A stretch of 64,000 nt of DNA from Mycolicibacterium neoaurum (GCF_036946495.1 NZ_JAQIIX010000002.1:3906001-3970000); one strand, 5' to 3'; shown: positions 51,408 to 60,262, counted from the stretch's first letter. The notes: generated by a model not told the origin, from the sequence alone. A program made the numbers and translations.

Positions 51408-52285
51408 AACGTGCTCACCATCCGACGGATGCCGTCACGCCAATCCACTGATGTCCCGCCCGCGATCTCGTGCATCTTGGTCGTGTCGGTCGGGCCGGTG
51501 GGCAGGGCCTGATCGCTCACCTCGAAAACCGGATCGCGGCCGATGAGCTCACCGATGTAGGTGCACCATTCCTGCAAGCCGACCGTTTGGTCACCGCACC
51601 AGTTCACCGTGGTCGCCGGGACCGTCGCAGCCGCCAGCATCCCGGGCAGCATGGCGATGATGTCGTCCTGGTGAATCGGGTTGTAGCGAGCAGGCTCTCC
51701 CGGCGGGACGGGTAGCGGGATGCCCGCCAGCATCATCTCCATCTGGTAGAACGGCCAGCCGCCGTTGTCGCCGTAGGGGACGTTGAGACGCGCGATCACG
51801 GTGGGCAACCCCAAGGCGCGCGCCATCGTCCGGGCCACGACCTCGCCGGCGATCTTGGAGATCGAATAGGTCGGGAACAGTGGCTTGTGGTTGTCGCCCA
51901 AGGCCGCCGATTCGGTGCGGGGTTCGTCGCCGGGCGGGTCGTACACGGCCGCCGACGAGCAGTGCAGAAACGCCGTGGCATCGGCGCAATGCGCCATCAG
52001 CAAGCCCACCGACTCCGCATTCGCCGCGAGGTCCTTGTCCCAGCGGCCGCTCTTGGCGACGGCCAGATTCAGCACATAATCGAAATCCGACGGCAGCCGA
52101 CTGAAGTCGCCGGCGGCAAGGTTCACCTGTTCGCAGTGAATTCCCGCCCGCTCCAGCCGTTCCCGCGCGGCGGGATCAGAGAAACGGGCGATGCCCCAGA
52201 CTTCGTTGTCGGCTGCCAGCGACATCGCGATGGGGGTTGCCACCTGTCCGGTCGGGCCGGTGATGAGGATCTTGTGACCACGCAT
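51374..52285 (-). CDS. NAD-dependent epimerase/dehydratase family protein
   Basis: A 303-residue extended SDR: HKILITGPTGQVATPIAMSLA nucleotide loop, catalytic Ser region HCSSAAVYDPPG and YSISKIAGE with the YxxxK motif (YSISK), then substrate-domain segment IARLNVPYGDNGG. Substrate unknown; sugar-nucleotide or steroid-like substrates are possible. It lies 9 nt downstream of the META lipoprotein gene on the same strand. Confidence 0.88.
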   Translation of the reverse strand: MRGHKILITGPTGQVATPIAMSLAADNEVWGIARFSDPAARERLERAGIHCEQVNLAAGDFSRLPSDFDYVLNLAVAKSGRWDKDLAANAESVGLLMAHCADATAFLHCSSAAVYDPPGDEPRTESAALGDNHKPLFPTYSISKIAGEVVARTMARALGLPTVIARLNVPYGDNGGWPFYQMEMMLAGIPLPVPPGEPARYNPIHQDDIIAMLPGMLAAATVPATTVNWCGDQTVGLQEWCTYIGELIGRDPVFEVSDQALPTGPTDTTKMHEIAGGTSVDWRDGIRRMVSTFHPELVAPSAV

Positions 52286-52294
52286 GGCCGGATG

Positions 52295-53053
52295 CTACTC
52301 GGCGCGCAGCACCAATCCGTTGCCTTCGGCGTTGGTCAGCGTCAACCGGTCTGCCTCGACGATCGCTGTCACCTCACCGGTGAGCACGTCCAGGACCGAT
52401 CGCTCGATCTCGCCGACCTCACCGGGGCAGGGCGGACCGCTGGTGTTGATCGGCCCGAAGGTGATGATGCCGGCCACGGCCGTGGCGCGACCATAGAAGG
52501 TGTTGCACCCGGTCCAGCCGACCACCGTGTCGTCATGGCGCACCGTCAACCCGGGTTTGGCCTGTTCCAGGGCCACCGATGTCATCGCTGCATCACCCGA
52601 GATCAGGGTGTCCACCCGCCAGTTGGTGTCGACGACCGGCCGGTCGGGGTCCAGGACCGCCTTGTCGCGCAGGGTTACCGTGGTGGCGCCGGTGGTCAGC
52701 GTGAGATCGTCACCGGTCAACGTCCACTCGGGCCGGGCCTGCAGTAGCCGTGTCATCCAAGCATCGGCCTCGGCGAACGGTGGCGGGCAGGCCATCATGG
52801 TGGTCGCGAGTTCACCGGTGCTCAGGTGCCCTCCCGACAGGTCGGCGGTGGACGATCCGCGGTTGCATCCCGCGAACGCCGAGATCCGGCCGTCGCGGAA
52901 CTCCAGCGTCAGCGGACCGCCACCGGGGATCGGTTCGCCGACGACACCGACCGACACGAAGGTGCGGTCTTCCGGTGTGGGATCTTGCGCATCGGCCACA
53001 CCACCGCAGCCGGCAAGGGCTGCGACCGCCAGGGGGAGCCATGCGATGCGCAT
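52295..53053 (-). CDS. META-domain lipoprotein
   Basis: A 252-residue exported lipoprotein: signal IAWLPLAVAALAGC (lipobox LAGC, Cys near 16), then two META (HslJ-like) domains, each with its Cys-Asn turn: AFAGCNRGSS and GWTGCNTFYG, each followed by a paired Cys (MACPPPFAEAD and GPPCPGEVGEIE). HslJ-type proteins are linked to outer-layer stress or novobiocin resistance in E. coli; no specific role is known here. TACCGT lies 6 nt before the ATG at 53053. Confidence 0.88.
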   Translation of the reverse strand: MRIAWLPLAVAALAGCGGVADAQDPTPEDRTFVSVGVVGEPIPGGGPLTLEFRDGRISAFAGCNRGSSTADLSGGHLSTGELATTMMACPPPFAEADAWMTRLLQARPEWTLTGDDLTLTTGATTVTLRDKAVLDPDRPVVDTNWRVDTLISGDAAMTSVALEQAKPGLTVRHDDTVVGWTGCNTFYGRATAVAGIITFGPINTSGPPCPGEVGEIERSVLDVLTGEVTAIVEADRLTLTNAEGNGLVLRAE

Positions 53054-53059
53054 GTGCCC

Positions 53060-53095
53060 ACGGTACCTACCGGTGCGCGCAGTAGGCTGCCCCTC
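53060..53095. promoter_or_regulatory. Divergent leaderless promoters of the META lipoprotein gene and dapB
   Basis: Minus strand TACCGT (53065-53060) stands 6 nt before the lipoprotein ATG. Plus strand TAGGCT (53083-53088) stands 7 nt before the dapB ATG. Confidence 0.58.
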
Positions 53096-53833
53096 ATGCG
53101 AGTCGCAGTGTTGGGTGCCCGGGGCAAGGTCGGCGCCACCATGGTCCAGGCCGTCCGGGACGCCGCCGACCTCGAGCTCTCCGCCGAGGTGGACGCCGGG
53201 GATCCGTTGAGCCGGCTGACCGAGAGCGGCACCGAGGTCGTCATCGATTTCACCCATCCCGATGTGGTGATGGACAACCTGAAGTTCGTCATCGACAACG
53301 GTATTCACGCGGTGGTGGGTACCACCGGTTTCACCGAGGAGCGCATCGCCACCGTCCGCCAGTGGCTAGCCGACGCACCCGCATCGGCCGTCCTGATCGC
53401 CCCGAACTTTGCCATCGGCGCCGTGCTGAGCATGCACTTCGCCAAACTGGCGGCGCGCCACTTCGAGTCCGTCGAAGTCATCGAATTGCATCACCCGCAC
53501 AAGGCCGATGCGCCCTCGGGTACCGCTACCCGCACCGCAGCGCTGATCGCCGAGGCGCGAAAGGGTCTGCCGCCCAGCCCTGACGCCACCAGTACCGGGC
53601 TGGAGGGTGCGCGGGGCGCCGACGTCGACGGTGTGCGGGTGCATTCGGTTCGACTGGCCGGGCTGATCGCCCACCAAGAGGTGCTGTTCGGCACCCAGGG
53701 GGAGACCTTGACGATTCGGCATGACAGCCTCGACCGCACCTCCTTCGTTCCCGGTGTCCTGCTCGGCGTCCGTCAGGTCGCCGGACACCCGGGCCTGACC
53801 ATCGGGATTGAGCCTCTGCTCGACCTGTCATGA
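53096..53833 (+). CDS. dapB: 4-hydroxy-tetrahydrodipicolinate reductase
   Basis: A 245-residue enzyme of the diaminopimelate/lysine pathway, acting directly after DapA (encoded at 61607). The N-terminal RVAVLGARGKVGATMVQAV binds NAD(P)H; VGTTGFTEERI, APNFAIGAVL and ELHHPHKADAPSGTATRTA carry the catalytic His/Lys. Length equals M. tuberculosis DapB (245 aa). The stop overlaps the next start by 4 nt. Confidence 0.97.
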   Translation: MRVAVLGARGKVGATMVQAVRDAADLELSAEVDAGDPLSRLTESGTEVVIDFTHPDVVMDNLKFVIDNGIHAVVGTTGFTEERIATVRQWLADAPASAVLIAPNFAIGAVLSMHFAKLAARHFESVEVIELHHPHKADAPSGTATRTAALIAEARKGLPPSPDATSTGLEGARGADVDGVRVHSVRLAGLIAHQEVLFGTQGETLTIRHDSLDRTSFVPGVLLGVRQVAGHPGLTIGIEPLLDLS

Positions 53834-54300
53834 ACAACGACGGTGGGCGTGCCCTGCGAATCCAGCTGCTGATCGGATTCATGTGCATCGCGCTGCTGGT
53901 CTACTTCGTGATGTTGGGCCGAACGGCGTTGGCGCTCATCGCGTCCGGTGAGCCTGCGCCCATCGGGCTCGGTGTGGCGCTGCTGGTCTTACCGCTCATC
54001 GGGTTGTGGGCCATGGTGGCCACGCTGCGTGCCGGGTTGGCCCACCAGCGTCTGGTCCGACTGGCCCGCGAATCCGGAATGGACCTCGATGTGAGCGATC
54101 TCCCGCGCCGGGCCTCGGGGCGCATCGAACGTGACGCCGCCGACGCATTGTTCGAACGGACCCGTGCGGAACTGGAAGCCGACCGTGACAACTGGGTGCG
54201 CTGGTATCGGCTTGCCCGTGCCTACGATTTTGCCGGCGACCGAAGCCGGGCCAGGGAGACGATGCGCACCGCCGTCGAGATGGAGCGCGACGCGCGGTGA
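53830..54300 (+). CDS. Small membrane protein (Rv2772c-type)
   Basis: A 156-residue protein with two membrane helices (about 10-35, IQLLIGFMCIALLVYFVMLG; about 45-70, LGVALLVLPLIGLWAMVATL) and a cytoplasmic C-terminal region containing a TPR-like helix pair (RDAADALFERTRAELEADRDNWVRWYRLARAYDFAGDRSRARETMRTAVEME). It is conserved after dapB in mycobacteria; the function is unknown. It overlaps both neighbours by 4 nt. Confidence 0.85.
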   Translation: MNNDGGRALRIQLLIGFMCIALLVYFVMLGRTALALIASGEPAPIGLGVALLVLPLIGLWAMVATLRAGLAHQRLVRLARESGMDLDVSDLPRRASGRIERDAADALFERTRAELEADRDNWVRWYRLARAYDFAGDRSRARETMRTAVEMERDAR

Positions 54301-54752
54301 GACTGCTGATCGTGCACCACACCCCGAGCCCGCACTGCCAGGCGATGTTCGAGGCTGTGCTGGCCGGCGCCACCGCTCCCGAGATCGAGGGTGTCGAGGT
54401 GGTGCGGCGGCCGGCCCTGACGGTGTCGGCGGCCGAGATGCTCACCGTGGACGGCTATCTGCTGGGTTCCCCGGTGAACCTCGGTTATATCTCCGGCGCG
54501 CTCAAGCACGCCTTCGACCAGAGCTATTACCAATTGCTCGACAGCACCCGCGGCCGCCCGTTCGGGCTGTTCCTGCACGGCAACGAGGGCACCGAGGGTG
54601 CGGTGCGCGCGGTCGACGGCATCACCGCCGGTTTGGGCTGGCGGCAGGCCGCCGACCATGTGGTGGTGTCCGGGTCGCCGGGCAAGGCTGATCTGCAGGC
54701 CTGTTGGAATCTGGGCGCCACTGTTGCTGCGAATATGATGCATGCTCTCTGA
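54297..54752 (+). CDS. Flavodoxin/NAD(P)H-reductase-like protein (Rv2771c-type)
   Basis: A 151-residue flavodoxin-fold protein: LLIVHHTPSPHCQAMFEAVLAGA forms the FMN phosphate loop, DGYLLGSPVNLGYISGALKHAFDQ the second flavin loop, and GLFLHGNEGTEGAVRAVDGI the third. It is probably an electron carrier or a quinone reductase of the multimeric flavodoxin type. GTG at 54297 overlaps the previous stop; its end overlaps the next gene by 11 nt. Confidence 0.87.
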   Translation: MRLLIVHHTPSPHCQAMFEAVLAGATAPEIEGVEVVRRPALTVSAAEMLTVDGYLLGSPVNLGYISGALKHAFDQSYYQLLDSTRGRPFGLFLHGNEGTEGAVRAVDGITAGLGWRQAADHVVVSGSPGKADLQACWNLGATVAANMMHAL

Positions 54753-55239
54753 ACTCTTCAATGCCGTCAGCGCAGTTCTGCGCCGACCGTCGATGCGCGT
54801 GGTCACGAAGACGATCAGCGGTGCGCACACGCTGGCATACCGGGTTACCGGCGGTAGGGCGCAGAACGGCAAGTATCCGACGATGCTGCTGACGGTCACC
54901 GGACGCAGCACGGGTAAAGCCAGGACCGTGCCGGTCATCTACGTACGGGACGGTGAGCGTTTCGTGATCGCCGCGGCCTATTCCGGCAGCGACACCGACC
55001 CCAGCTGGTGGCGCAACCTGCAAGCCGACCCACGGGCGGAAGTGCAGGTCAGAGGAGAGACGATTCACGTCTCGGCGGCCGAGGCCGATCCGGGGGAGAG
55101 GCCTCGGCTGTGGGAGCGACTGGTACAGATGTACCCGTACTTCACGGTGTACCAGCGGCGCACAGAGCGTGCGATTCCGGTGGTCGTGCTGACTCCCGAT
55201 CCGAGCCGAGGATCACCCTCCGGCGGGATGGCACACTGA
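54742..55239 (+). CDS. F420-dependent nitroreductase (Ddn/DUF385 family)
   Basis: A 165-residue split beta-barrel protein of the deazaflavin-dependent nitroreductase group. LLTVTGRSTGKARTVPVIYVRDGERFVIAAAYSGSDTDPSWWRNLQADPRAEVQVRG is the family core. Relatives use F420H2 to reduce quinones or nitroimidazoles; M. tuberculosis Ddn activates pretomanid. The substrate here is unknown. Coupled to a flavodoxin-like gene, suggesting a redox pair. Confidence 0.88.
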   Translation: MLSELFNAVSAVLRRPSMRVVTKTISGAHTLAYRVTGGRAQNGKYPTMLLTVTGRSTGKARTVPVIYVRDGERFVIAAAYSGSDTDPSWWRNLQADPRAEVQVRGETIHVSAAEADPGERPRLWERLVQMYPYFTVYQRRTERAIPVVVLTPDPSRGSPSGGMAH

Positions 55240-55269
55240 CCGCCACATCGAGTCAATGACGGAGGAGCT

Positions 55270-55719
55270 ATGCCGGGAATCGCCGAGATCGCATTGGGCG
55301 CCGCACCGATCGCCGGTGGCGCACTGCTGGGCCTGGCGGCCGGAGCCTTCAAAGGTCCAGACATCCGCGGCAACATCAAGGCCGATATGGAACTACTGGA
55401 GAAGATCCCGGCGGACCAGGTCGAACGTCGCGCGGCCCTGCAACGTTCCATCGACATTCGCATCGACGATATCGTCAACGCCGTCGACAAACAGCGCGAG
55501 ATCCGGCAACTGGCCGCCTCTTACGAGGGCAACTGGCGCGACATCGTGGTCTTCGTCTGCACCGTGCTGTTCGCCATCGTGTGGTGGAACGTCAACCACG
55601 ACCGCACCAATTGGCTGGTCATGTTCGTGCTGTTGATCGTGCTGTCGATCATCGCCGCGATCTATGCCGCACGGGGCATCCTCGCGGCTGTGCTGCGTGC
55701 CCGTCGCCGGAGCCCGTAA
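55270..55719 (+). CDS. Hypothetical membrane protein
   Basis: A 149-residue protein not recognised. A Gly/Ala-rich N-terminal hydrophobic stretch (IALGAAPIAGGALLGLAAGAF), a charged middle helix (about 35-90) and two membrane helices at about 97-115 and 117-140. GGAGGAG just upstream of the ATG at 55270 is a strong ribosome site. It ends 2 nt before the convergent hydrolase gene. Confidence 0.75.
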   Translation: MPGIAEIALGAAPIAGGALLGLAAGAFKGPDIRGNIKADMELLEKIPADQVERRAALQRSIDIRIDDIVNAVDKQREIRQLAASYEGNWRDIVVFVCTVLFAIVWWNVNHDRTNWLVMFVLLIVLSIIAAIYAARGILAAVLRARRRSP

Positions 55720-55721
55720 CC

Positions 55722-56459
55722 TCAGCCGAGCGCGCGGCCGAACACCTCACCCATCGCCGCCCAGTGTCGCGCCGCCGCCGCAGGGTCATACGGGGGCATG
55801 TCCGGCACCGCGAAACCATGTGCCGCGGAATAGAACTCGATCGTGTGTTCCACTCCGGCCGCGGTCAGTGCCTGGCCGAGGGTCCAGGCGTCCATCTCGG
55901 TGAACGAGGCGTCATCCTGCGCGCCGCCCACATAGACGACCCCCTCGATATTGCCGGCGAGCAGGTGCGGACTGTCGGGTTCATCCGTGACGAGCCCGCC
56001 ACCGTGAAACGACATCGCCGTCGCCACCCGTACCGGCAACCGCTCTGCGATGATCAGCGACGTGCGACCGCCCATGCAGTAGCCGGTGGTCCCGAAACGT
56101 TCGCCGGCGACATCGGGGCGGGCGCCCAGATAGTCGAAGAAGGCTGCCGCATCGGCGGCCATGATGTCGGGGGTGAGGGCTTTCATGAGTCCGAACAGCC
56201 GTCGGCGCTCAGCCTCGTCGCCGAACACCGTGGCCATGTCGAACGGCGCCCAGTCGGCCTGGCGGTAGTAGACATCGGGTACCAACACCACGTAGCCGTA
56301 CTCGGCGAGTTGGGCGGCCATCTCGTCGAATGTTCTGCGGGCGCCGCCGGCGTCGGGGTACATCACGACGGCGGGCCAGGGACCGTCGCCGTCCGGGGTG
56401 GCCACGGTGACCCGGCAGGAGCCGTCAGCTGTGGTGATGGTGTCCGTGGTGGTGGGCAT
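55722..56459 (-). CDS. Dienelactone hydrolase-family protein (Rv2765-type)
   Basis: A 245-residue alpha/beta hydrolase. The Cys nucleophile of dienelactone hydrolases is present in TTGYCMGGRTS, with the acid in YVGGAQDDASFT and His in AAHGFAVPD. Natural substrate unknown. ATG at 56459 is preferred over ATG 56480 because TACAAC (56472-56467) lies 7 nt before it and the length then equals that of Rv2765. It is divergent from thyA. Confidence 0.9.
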   Translation of the reverse strand: MPTTTDTITTADGSCRVTVATPDGDGPWPAVVMYPDAGGARRTFDEMAAQLAEYGYVVLVPDVYYRQADWAPFDMATVFGDEAERRRLFGLMKALTPDIMAADAAAFFDYLGARPDVAGERFGTTGYCMGGRTSLIIAERLPVRVATAMSFHGGGLVTDEPDSPHLLAGNIEGVVYVGGAQDDASFTEMDAWTLGQALTAAGVEHTIEFYSAAHGFAVPDMPPYDPAAAARHWAAMGEVFGRALG

Positions 56460-56466
56460 GGTGTCA

Positions 56467-56528
56467 GTTGTACCGGACATCGGGGCCGGGTCCGCGCGTG
56501 TCGGGTGGGTGCGACGTAAGCTGGCCGA
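56467..56528. promoter_or_regulatory. Divergent leaderless promoters of the hydrolase gene and thyA
   Basis: Minus strand TACAAC (56472-56467) is 7 nt before the hydrolase ATG; plus strand TAAGCT (56517-56522) is 6 nt before the thyA GTG. Neither start has a ribosome site. Confidence 0.55.
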
Positions 56529-57332
56529 GTGGCCCCGGTTGACACTCCGTACGAGGATCTACTGCGTCTGGTGATGGAGCAGGGCACCCCGAAGTCCGAT
56601 CGCACCGGTACCGGTACCCGCAGCGTGTTCGGACATCAGCTGCGGTATGACCTGAATGCCGGGTTCCCCCTCATCACCACAAAAAAGGTGCACACCAAGT
56701 CGATCGTCTACGAGTTGCTGTGGTTTCTGCGCGGTGATTCCAACGTCCGGTGGCTGCAGGACCACGGAGTCACGATCTGGGACGAATGGGCTTCTGAGAC
56801 AGGCGATCTCGGTCCGGTCTACGGCGTGCAATGGCGGTCTTGGCCGACCCCGTCCGGCGAGCACATCGACCAGATCTCGGCGGCGCTGGAACTGCTCAAA
56901 CGCGACCCCGACTCGCGCCGCAACATCGTCTCGGCATGGAATGTCGGCGAGATTCCGCAGATGGCGCTGCCGCCGTGCCACGCGTTCTTCCAGTTTTATG
57001 TCGCCGACGGCCGACTGTCCTGTCAGTTGTACCAACGCAGCGCCGATCTGTTCCTGGGCGTGCCGTTCAACATCGCAAGCTATGCCCTGCTGACCCACAT
57101 GATGGCCGCCCAGGCCGGACTGGGTGTCGGGGAGTTCATCTGGACCGGTGGTGACTGCCACATCTATGACAATCATGTCGAGCAGGTGACGTTGCAGCTG
57201 TCGCGGGATCCGCGCCCCTACCCGGAACTCGTTCTGGCTCCGCGCGATTCGATCTTCGACTACACCTATGAGGACATCGCCATCGTGAACTACGACCCGC
57301 ACCCGGGGATCAAGGCCCCGGTGGCGGTGTGA
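56529..57332 (+). CDS. thyA: Thymidylate synthase ThyA
   Basis: A 267-residue folate-dependent enzyme making dTMP from dUMP with methylenetetrahydrofolate. YEDLLRLVMEQGTPKSDRTGTGTRSVFG, the catalytic Cys in MALPPCHAFFQFYV and the dUMP-binding QRSADLFLGVPFNIASY are intact. The dihydrofolate produced is recycled by DfrA, encoded next with a 4-nt overlap. In this window it is the only thymidylate synthase gene; the flavin-dependent ThyX is absent from its usual place before dapA. Confidence 0.97.
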   Translation: MAPVDTPYEDLLRLVMEQGTPKSDRTGTGTRSVFGHQLRYDLNAGFPLITTKKVHTKSIVYELLWFLRGDSNVRWLQDHGVTIWDEWASETGDLGPVYGVQWRSWPTPSGEHIDQISAALELLKRDPDSRRNIVSAWNVGEIPQMALPPCHAFFQFYVADGRLSCQLYQRSADLFLGVPFNIASYALLTHMMAAQAGLGVGEFIWTGGDCHIYDNHVEQVTLQLSRDPRPYPELVLAPRDSIFDYTYEDIAIVNYDPHPGIKAPVAV

Positions 57333-57793
57333 AGCTGATCTGGGCCCAGTCGACCTCCGGTGTCATCGGGCGGGCCAACGGCATCCCGTGGCGGCTGCCG
57401 GAGGACCAGGCGCGCTTCAAGGAGCTGACGCTGGGGCAAGCGGTCGTCATGGGCAGGTTGACCTGGGAGTCACTACCCACCGCGGTGCGACCGCTGCCGG
57501 GACGTCGCAATATCGTGGTGTCCCGTAACCCGGACTACCAGGCAGACGGTGCCGAGGTGGTCGCCGAGCTCCCCGCCGATATCGACGGATGGGTGATCGG
57601 TGGCGCGCAGCTCTACGGCCAGGCGGTGACGTCGGCGGATCGTTGCGAAGTCACCGAGGTCGAGATCGACCTGGTGCGCGATGACGAGGACGCGGTTGCC
57701 CCGGTGCTCGACGAGACGTGGACCGGCACGGTCGGAGACTGGCTGACCAGCAGCTCTGGATTACGGTACCGATTCTCCAGCTACGTGCGCTGA
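57329..57793 (+). CDS. dfrA: Dihydrofolate reductase
   Basis: A 154-residue DHFR, the target of trimethoprim-type inhibitors. LIWAQSTSGVIGRANGIPWRLPEDQ (catalytic Asp at RLPED), VVMGRLTWESLP and WVIGGAQLYGQA are conserved; M. tuberculosis DfrA has 159 residues. GTG at 57329 overlaps the thyA stop. It regenerates tetrahydrofolate for ThyA. Confidence 0.97.
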   Translation: MKLIWAQSTSGVIGRANGIPWRLPEDQARFKELTLGQAVVMGRLTWESLPTAVRPLPGRRNIVVSRNPDYQADGAEVVAELPADIDGWVIGGAQLYGQAVTSADRCEVTEVEIDLVRDDEDAVAPVLDETWTGTVGDWLTSSSGLRYRFSSYVR

Positions 57794-57809
57794 CGGGGCT
57801 GTCGGTGCC

Positions 57810-59045
57810 ATGCGGCACGATGACCACGTGGCGACCCTGACCCCAGCACAGGCCCGCCGGCTCGCCGTGGCCGCGCAGGGATTCCATGAACCCAAGCCGC
57901 GCGGTCCCGTCACCCGTGCGCATCTCAAACGGCTCGTTGCGCGCACGCAGGTGTTGCAGCTGGACTCGGTGTCGGTCTCGGTGCGTGCACACTACGCGCC
58001 GGTGTTCAGTCGGCTGGGCCCTTACGACCGGGACGTCCTCGACCGCGCCGCCTGGAGTCACAGTGCCCGGTCGCCACGATTGCTGACCGAGTATTGGGCA
58101 CACGAAGCGGCGCTGATGTCGGTGGAGGACTGGCCGCTGATGCGCTGGCGGATGCGCGAGTTCGAACACGGACGCTGGGGTAGCGAGATCGTCAAGCGGA
58201 ACGGCCGGCTCGCCGAGGAGGTCATCGCCGCGATCTCCGAGCTCGGGCCGTCGACCGCAGGCCAGATAGAGGCCCACCTGCAGACCGAACCGCGCGGCCG
58301 GAAAGGGCCGTGGTGGGACCGCAGCGACACCAAATGGGTGGCCGAGGCGCTGTGGTCGGCAGGCGTGCTCACCACGGCGACGCGGATAGGGTTCGCCCGC
58401 CACTACGACCTCACCGAACGGGTGCTGCCGCCGGAGGTGCTTGCCCGCGAGGTCTCCGATGAGGAGGCGGTGCGTGAGTTGATGGTGCGCGCGGCCGGTG
58501 CGCTCGGGATCGCCACCGAACCGGATCTGCGCGATTACTTCCGGCTGAGCCCGAAGCTGAGCAAGCCAGCGTTGGCCGCGCTGGTGGCCGACGGCGAGTT
58601 GGAGACCGTCGAGGTCGACGGGTGGGGCGCGCCGGCCTACCTGTTGCCGGGCCGGACGATCCCGCGCCGGGATCGCGGAACGGCGCTGCTGTGCCCATTC
58701 GACCCGCTGATCTTCTTCCGCCCGCGGGTCGCGCGGTTGTTCGACGGATTCCACTACCGCATCGAGATCTACACGCCCGCTCCCAAACGCCAGTACGGGT
58801 ACTACGTATGGCCGTTCCTGCTGGATGGGCAACTGGTCGGCCGCGTCGATCTCAAGCGCGCCGACGGCACCCTGCACGTCCTGGGAGCGTTCACCGAGGA
58901 CGGGCATGATCGCGGCCGCGTCGCCGCTTCGATGGCGCCGGAGTTGATGGCGATGGCGCGCTGGCTGGGGCTCGATGAGATCGCCGTCGGCGATCGTGGC
59001 GAACTGTGTGTACCGCTGCGCGCAGCATTGCGGATCGTCGGTTGA
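57810..59045 (+). CDS. YcaQ/AlkZ-like winged-helix DNA glycosylase
   Basis: A 411-residue HTH_42-family protein. The catalytic motif region VLQLDSVSVSVRAHYAPVFSRLG near residue 45 has the QxD form of YcaQ-type enzymes, which remove alkylated bases and unhook interstrand cross-links. Repeated winged-helix folds follow (LTEYWAHEAALM, WVAEALWSAGVLTT) and a conserved CPFDPLIFFRPR. Start uncertain: GTG at 57828 (ATLTPAQARRLAVAAQGF) is closer to the family N-terminus. DNA repair is by family knowledge. Confidence 0.88.
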   Translation: MRHDDHVATLTPAQARRLAVAAQGFHEPKPRGPVTRAHLKRLVARTQVLQLDSVSVSVRAHYAPVFSRLGPYDRDVLDRAAWSHSARSPRLLTEYWAHEAALMSVEDWPLMRWRMREFEHGRWGSEIVKRNGRLAEEVIAAISELGPSTAGQIEAHLQTEPRGRKGPWWDRSDTKWVAEALWSAGVLTTATRIGFARHYDLTERVLPPEVLAREVSDEEAVRELMVRAAGALGIATEPDLRDYFRLSPKLSKPALAALVADGELETVEVDGWGAPAYLLPGRTIPRRDRGTALLCPFDPLIFFRPRVARLFDGFHYRIEIYTPAPKRQYGYYVWPFLLDGQLVGRVDLKRADGTLHVLGAFTEDGHDRGRVAASMAPELMAMARWLGLDEIAVGDRGELCVPLRAALRIVG

Positions 59046-59083
59046 CCGCACATCGTTGAACGTGCACCGTTGAGCGTACAAAG

Positions 59084-60223
59084 ATGACGCAAGCATCATC
59101 AAAAGGCACACTGTTACGAATGTCCTGGCGGGACCGACAGTGGTGGCAACAGAACGACCAATTCCACTGGTTCAGCGCCTACCTGCAAGACCGTGACCTC
59201 GCGCTGCAGTGGCGCCTGGCGACCTTCACCTTCACGGTGCTGTTCGCCTCGGTGCCGGTACTGATGATGGGCAGCCCGCTCGGGCCGAGCACCGATGCGA
59301 CGCGCACACTGGCCGTCCTGGTGTCGGCGCTTGCTGTCGCCGCGGGGTCGGTGTGGCTGTTCGGCTGGCCCAGTCGGGGGCGCTCACTGGCCTATCACGC
59401 GATCTGCAGCGGCTCCATCGCCCTGGGCTGCCTGATGCTCTCGGGTCCCTACGGCGGTCTCATGGGGTGCGCGATGTTCGCCGCCATCGGCGGCATGCTC
59501 GCCTACTTCCACGCACTCATCCACGTGTTGTCCAATTTCGTGGTCGCGGCCGTATGCGTGACCATCACGGCGTGGCGGCTACTCGCCGATAGCGGTGACA
59601 CCGCGCTGGTCGTGGCATCCGTCCTGGTGGTGCTCGGTCTCAACCTGGGCGTGCCATTCGGTATCCACGCGCTGGTGCATTCGTTGCACTCAGATCTGCG
59701 AATCGCCGATCACGACCCCCTGACCGGACTGCCGAATCGGCGATCGTTCTACAACGCGGTGCACGAACTCGTCCTGTCCCGCGCCGGTGTTTCCATCCCG
59801 TTCAACGTCACGATGATCGACATCGACGATTTCAAGAAACTGAACGACACGCGCGGACATGCCGCAGGGGATGCGGCACTGGTGGGGATCGGTGCTGTCC
59901 TGCGACAACTCTGCGAGCCCGGCGCCCTCGTCGGGCGCATCGGCGGCGAGGAGTTCGTGATCGCCGATGCCGGTCCCAAGGAGCAGCACGTGGCGGCGGC
60001 CGAGCGCATCCGGCATGGCATCGCGGCGCTGCCGGGGCAGCTCACCGCGAGCCTGGGCTGTTGCACCGCGTTGCTGCCGGCGGATGCTGTGTTCCCGGCA
60101 TTTCTGGACGAACTGATCGCCATCGCCGACGCGGCGATGTACCGATCCAAGCGGGCCGGAGGTGACCAGGTGCAGTACGTGGAACTGGCCGATGACGGTG
60201 ACGCTCTCTCCACCTCACCGTGA
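59084..60223 (+). CDS. Membrane-bound diguanylate cyclase (GGDEF)
   Basis: A 379-residue protein: six or so membrane helices (about 40-200), then a GGDEF domain (about 210-370). DHDPLTGLPNRRSFYNAV and the active-site RIGGEEF (near residue 287) are intact, with DIDDFKKLNDTRGHAAGDAAL binding GTP/Mg, so c-di-GMP synthesis is expected. No RxxD inhibitory site is obvious. There is no EAL domain. ATG at 59120 (MSWRDRQWWQQ) is a possible start. It sits where mycobacteria with thyX carry other genes. Confidence 0.9.
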   Translation: MTQASSKGTLLRMSWRDRQWWQQNDQFHWFSAYLQDRDLALQWRLATFTFTVLFASVPVLMMGSPLGPSTDATRTLAVLVSALAVAAGSVWLFGWPSRGRSLAYHAICSGSIALGCLMLSGPYGGLMGCAMFAAIGGMLAYFHALIHVLSNFVVAAVCVTITAWRLLADSGDTALVVASVLVVLGLNLGVPFGIHALVHSLHSDLRIADHDPLTGLPNRRSFYNAVHELVLSRAGVSIPFNVTMIDIDDFKKLNDTRGHAAGDAALVGIGAVLRQLCEPGALVGRIGGEEFVIADAGPKEQHVAAAERIRHGIAALPGQLTASLGCCTALLPADAVFPAFLDELIAIADAAMYRSKRAGGDQVQYVELADDGDALSTSP

Positions 60224-60227
60224 CCTT

Positions 60228-60262
60228 AAGTATCCCTTATTTTTCTTATTTTTGGTGTACGG
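60228..60262 (+). promoter_or_regulatory. AT-rich tract and probable promoter region of the SDR gene
   Basis: TTAAGTATCCC then T-rich TTATTTTTCTTATTTTTGG is strikingly AT-rich for this window. TACGGT at 60256-60261 is a plausible -10 about 40 nt before the ATG. The T-runs could also end the upstream cyclase transcript. Confidence 0.4.
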
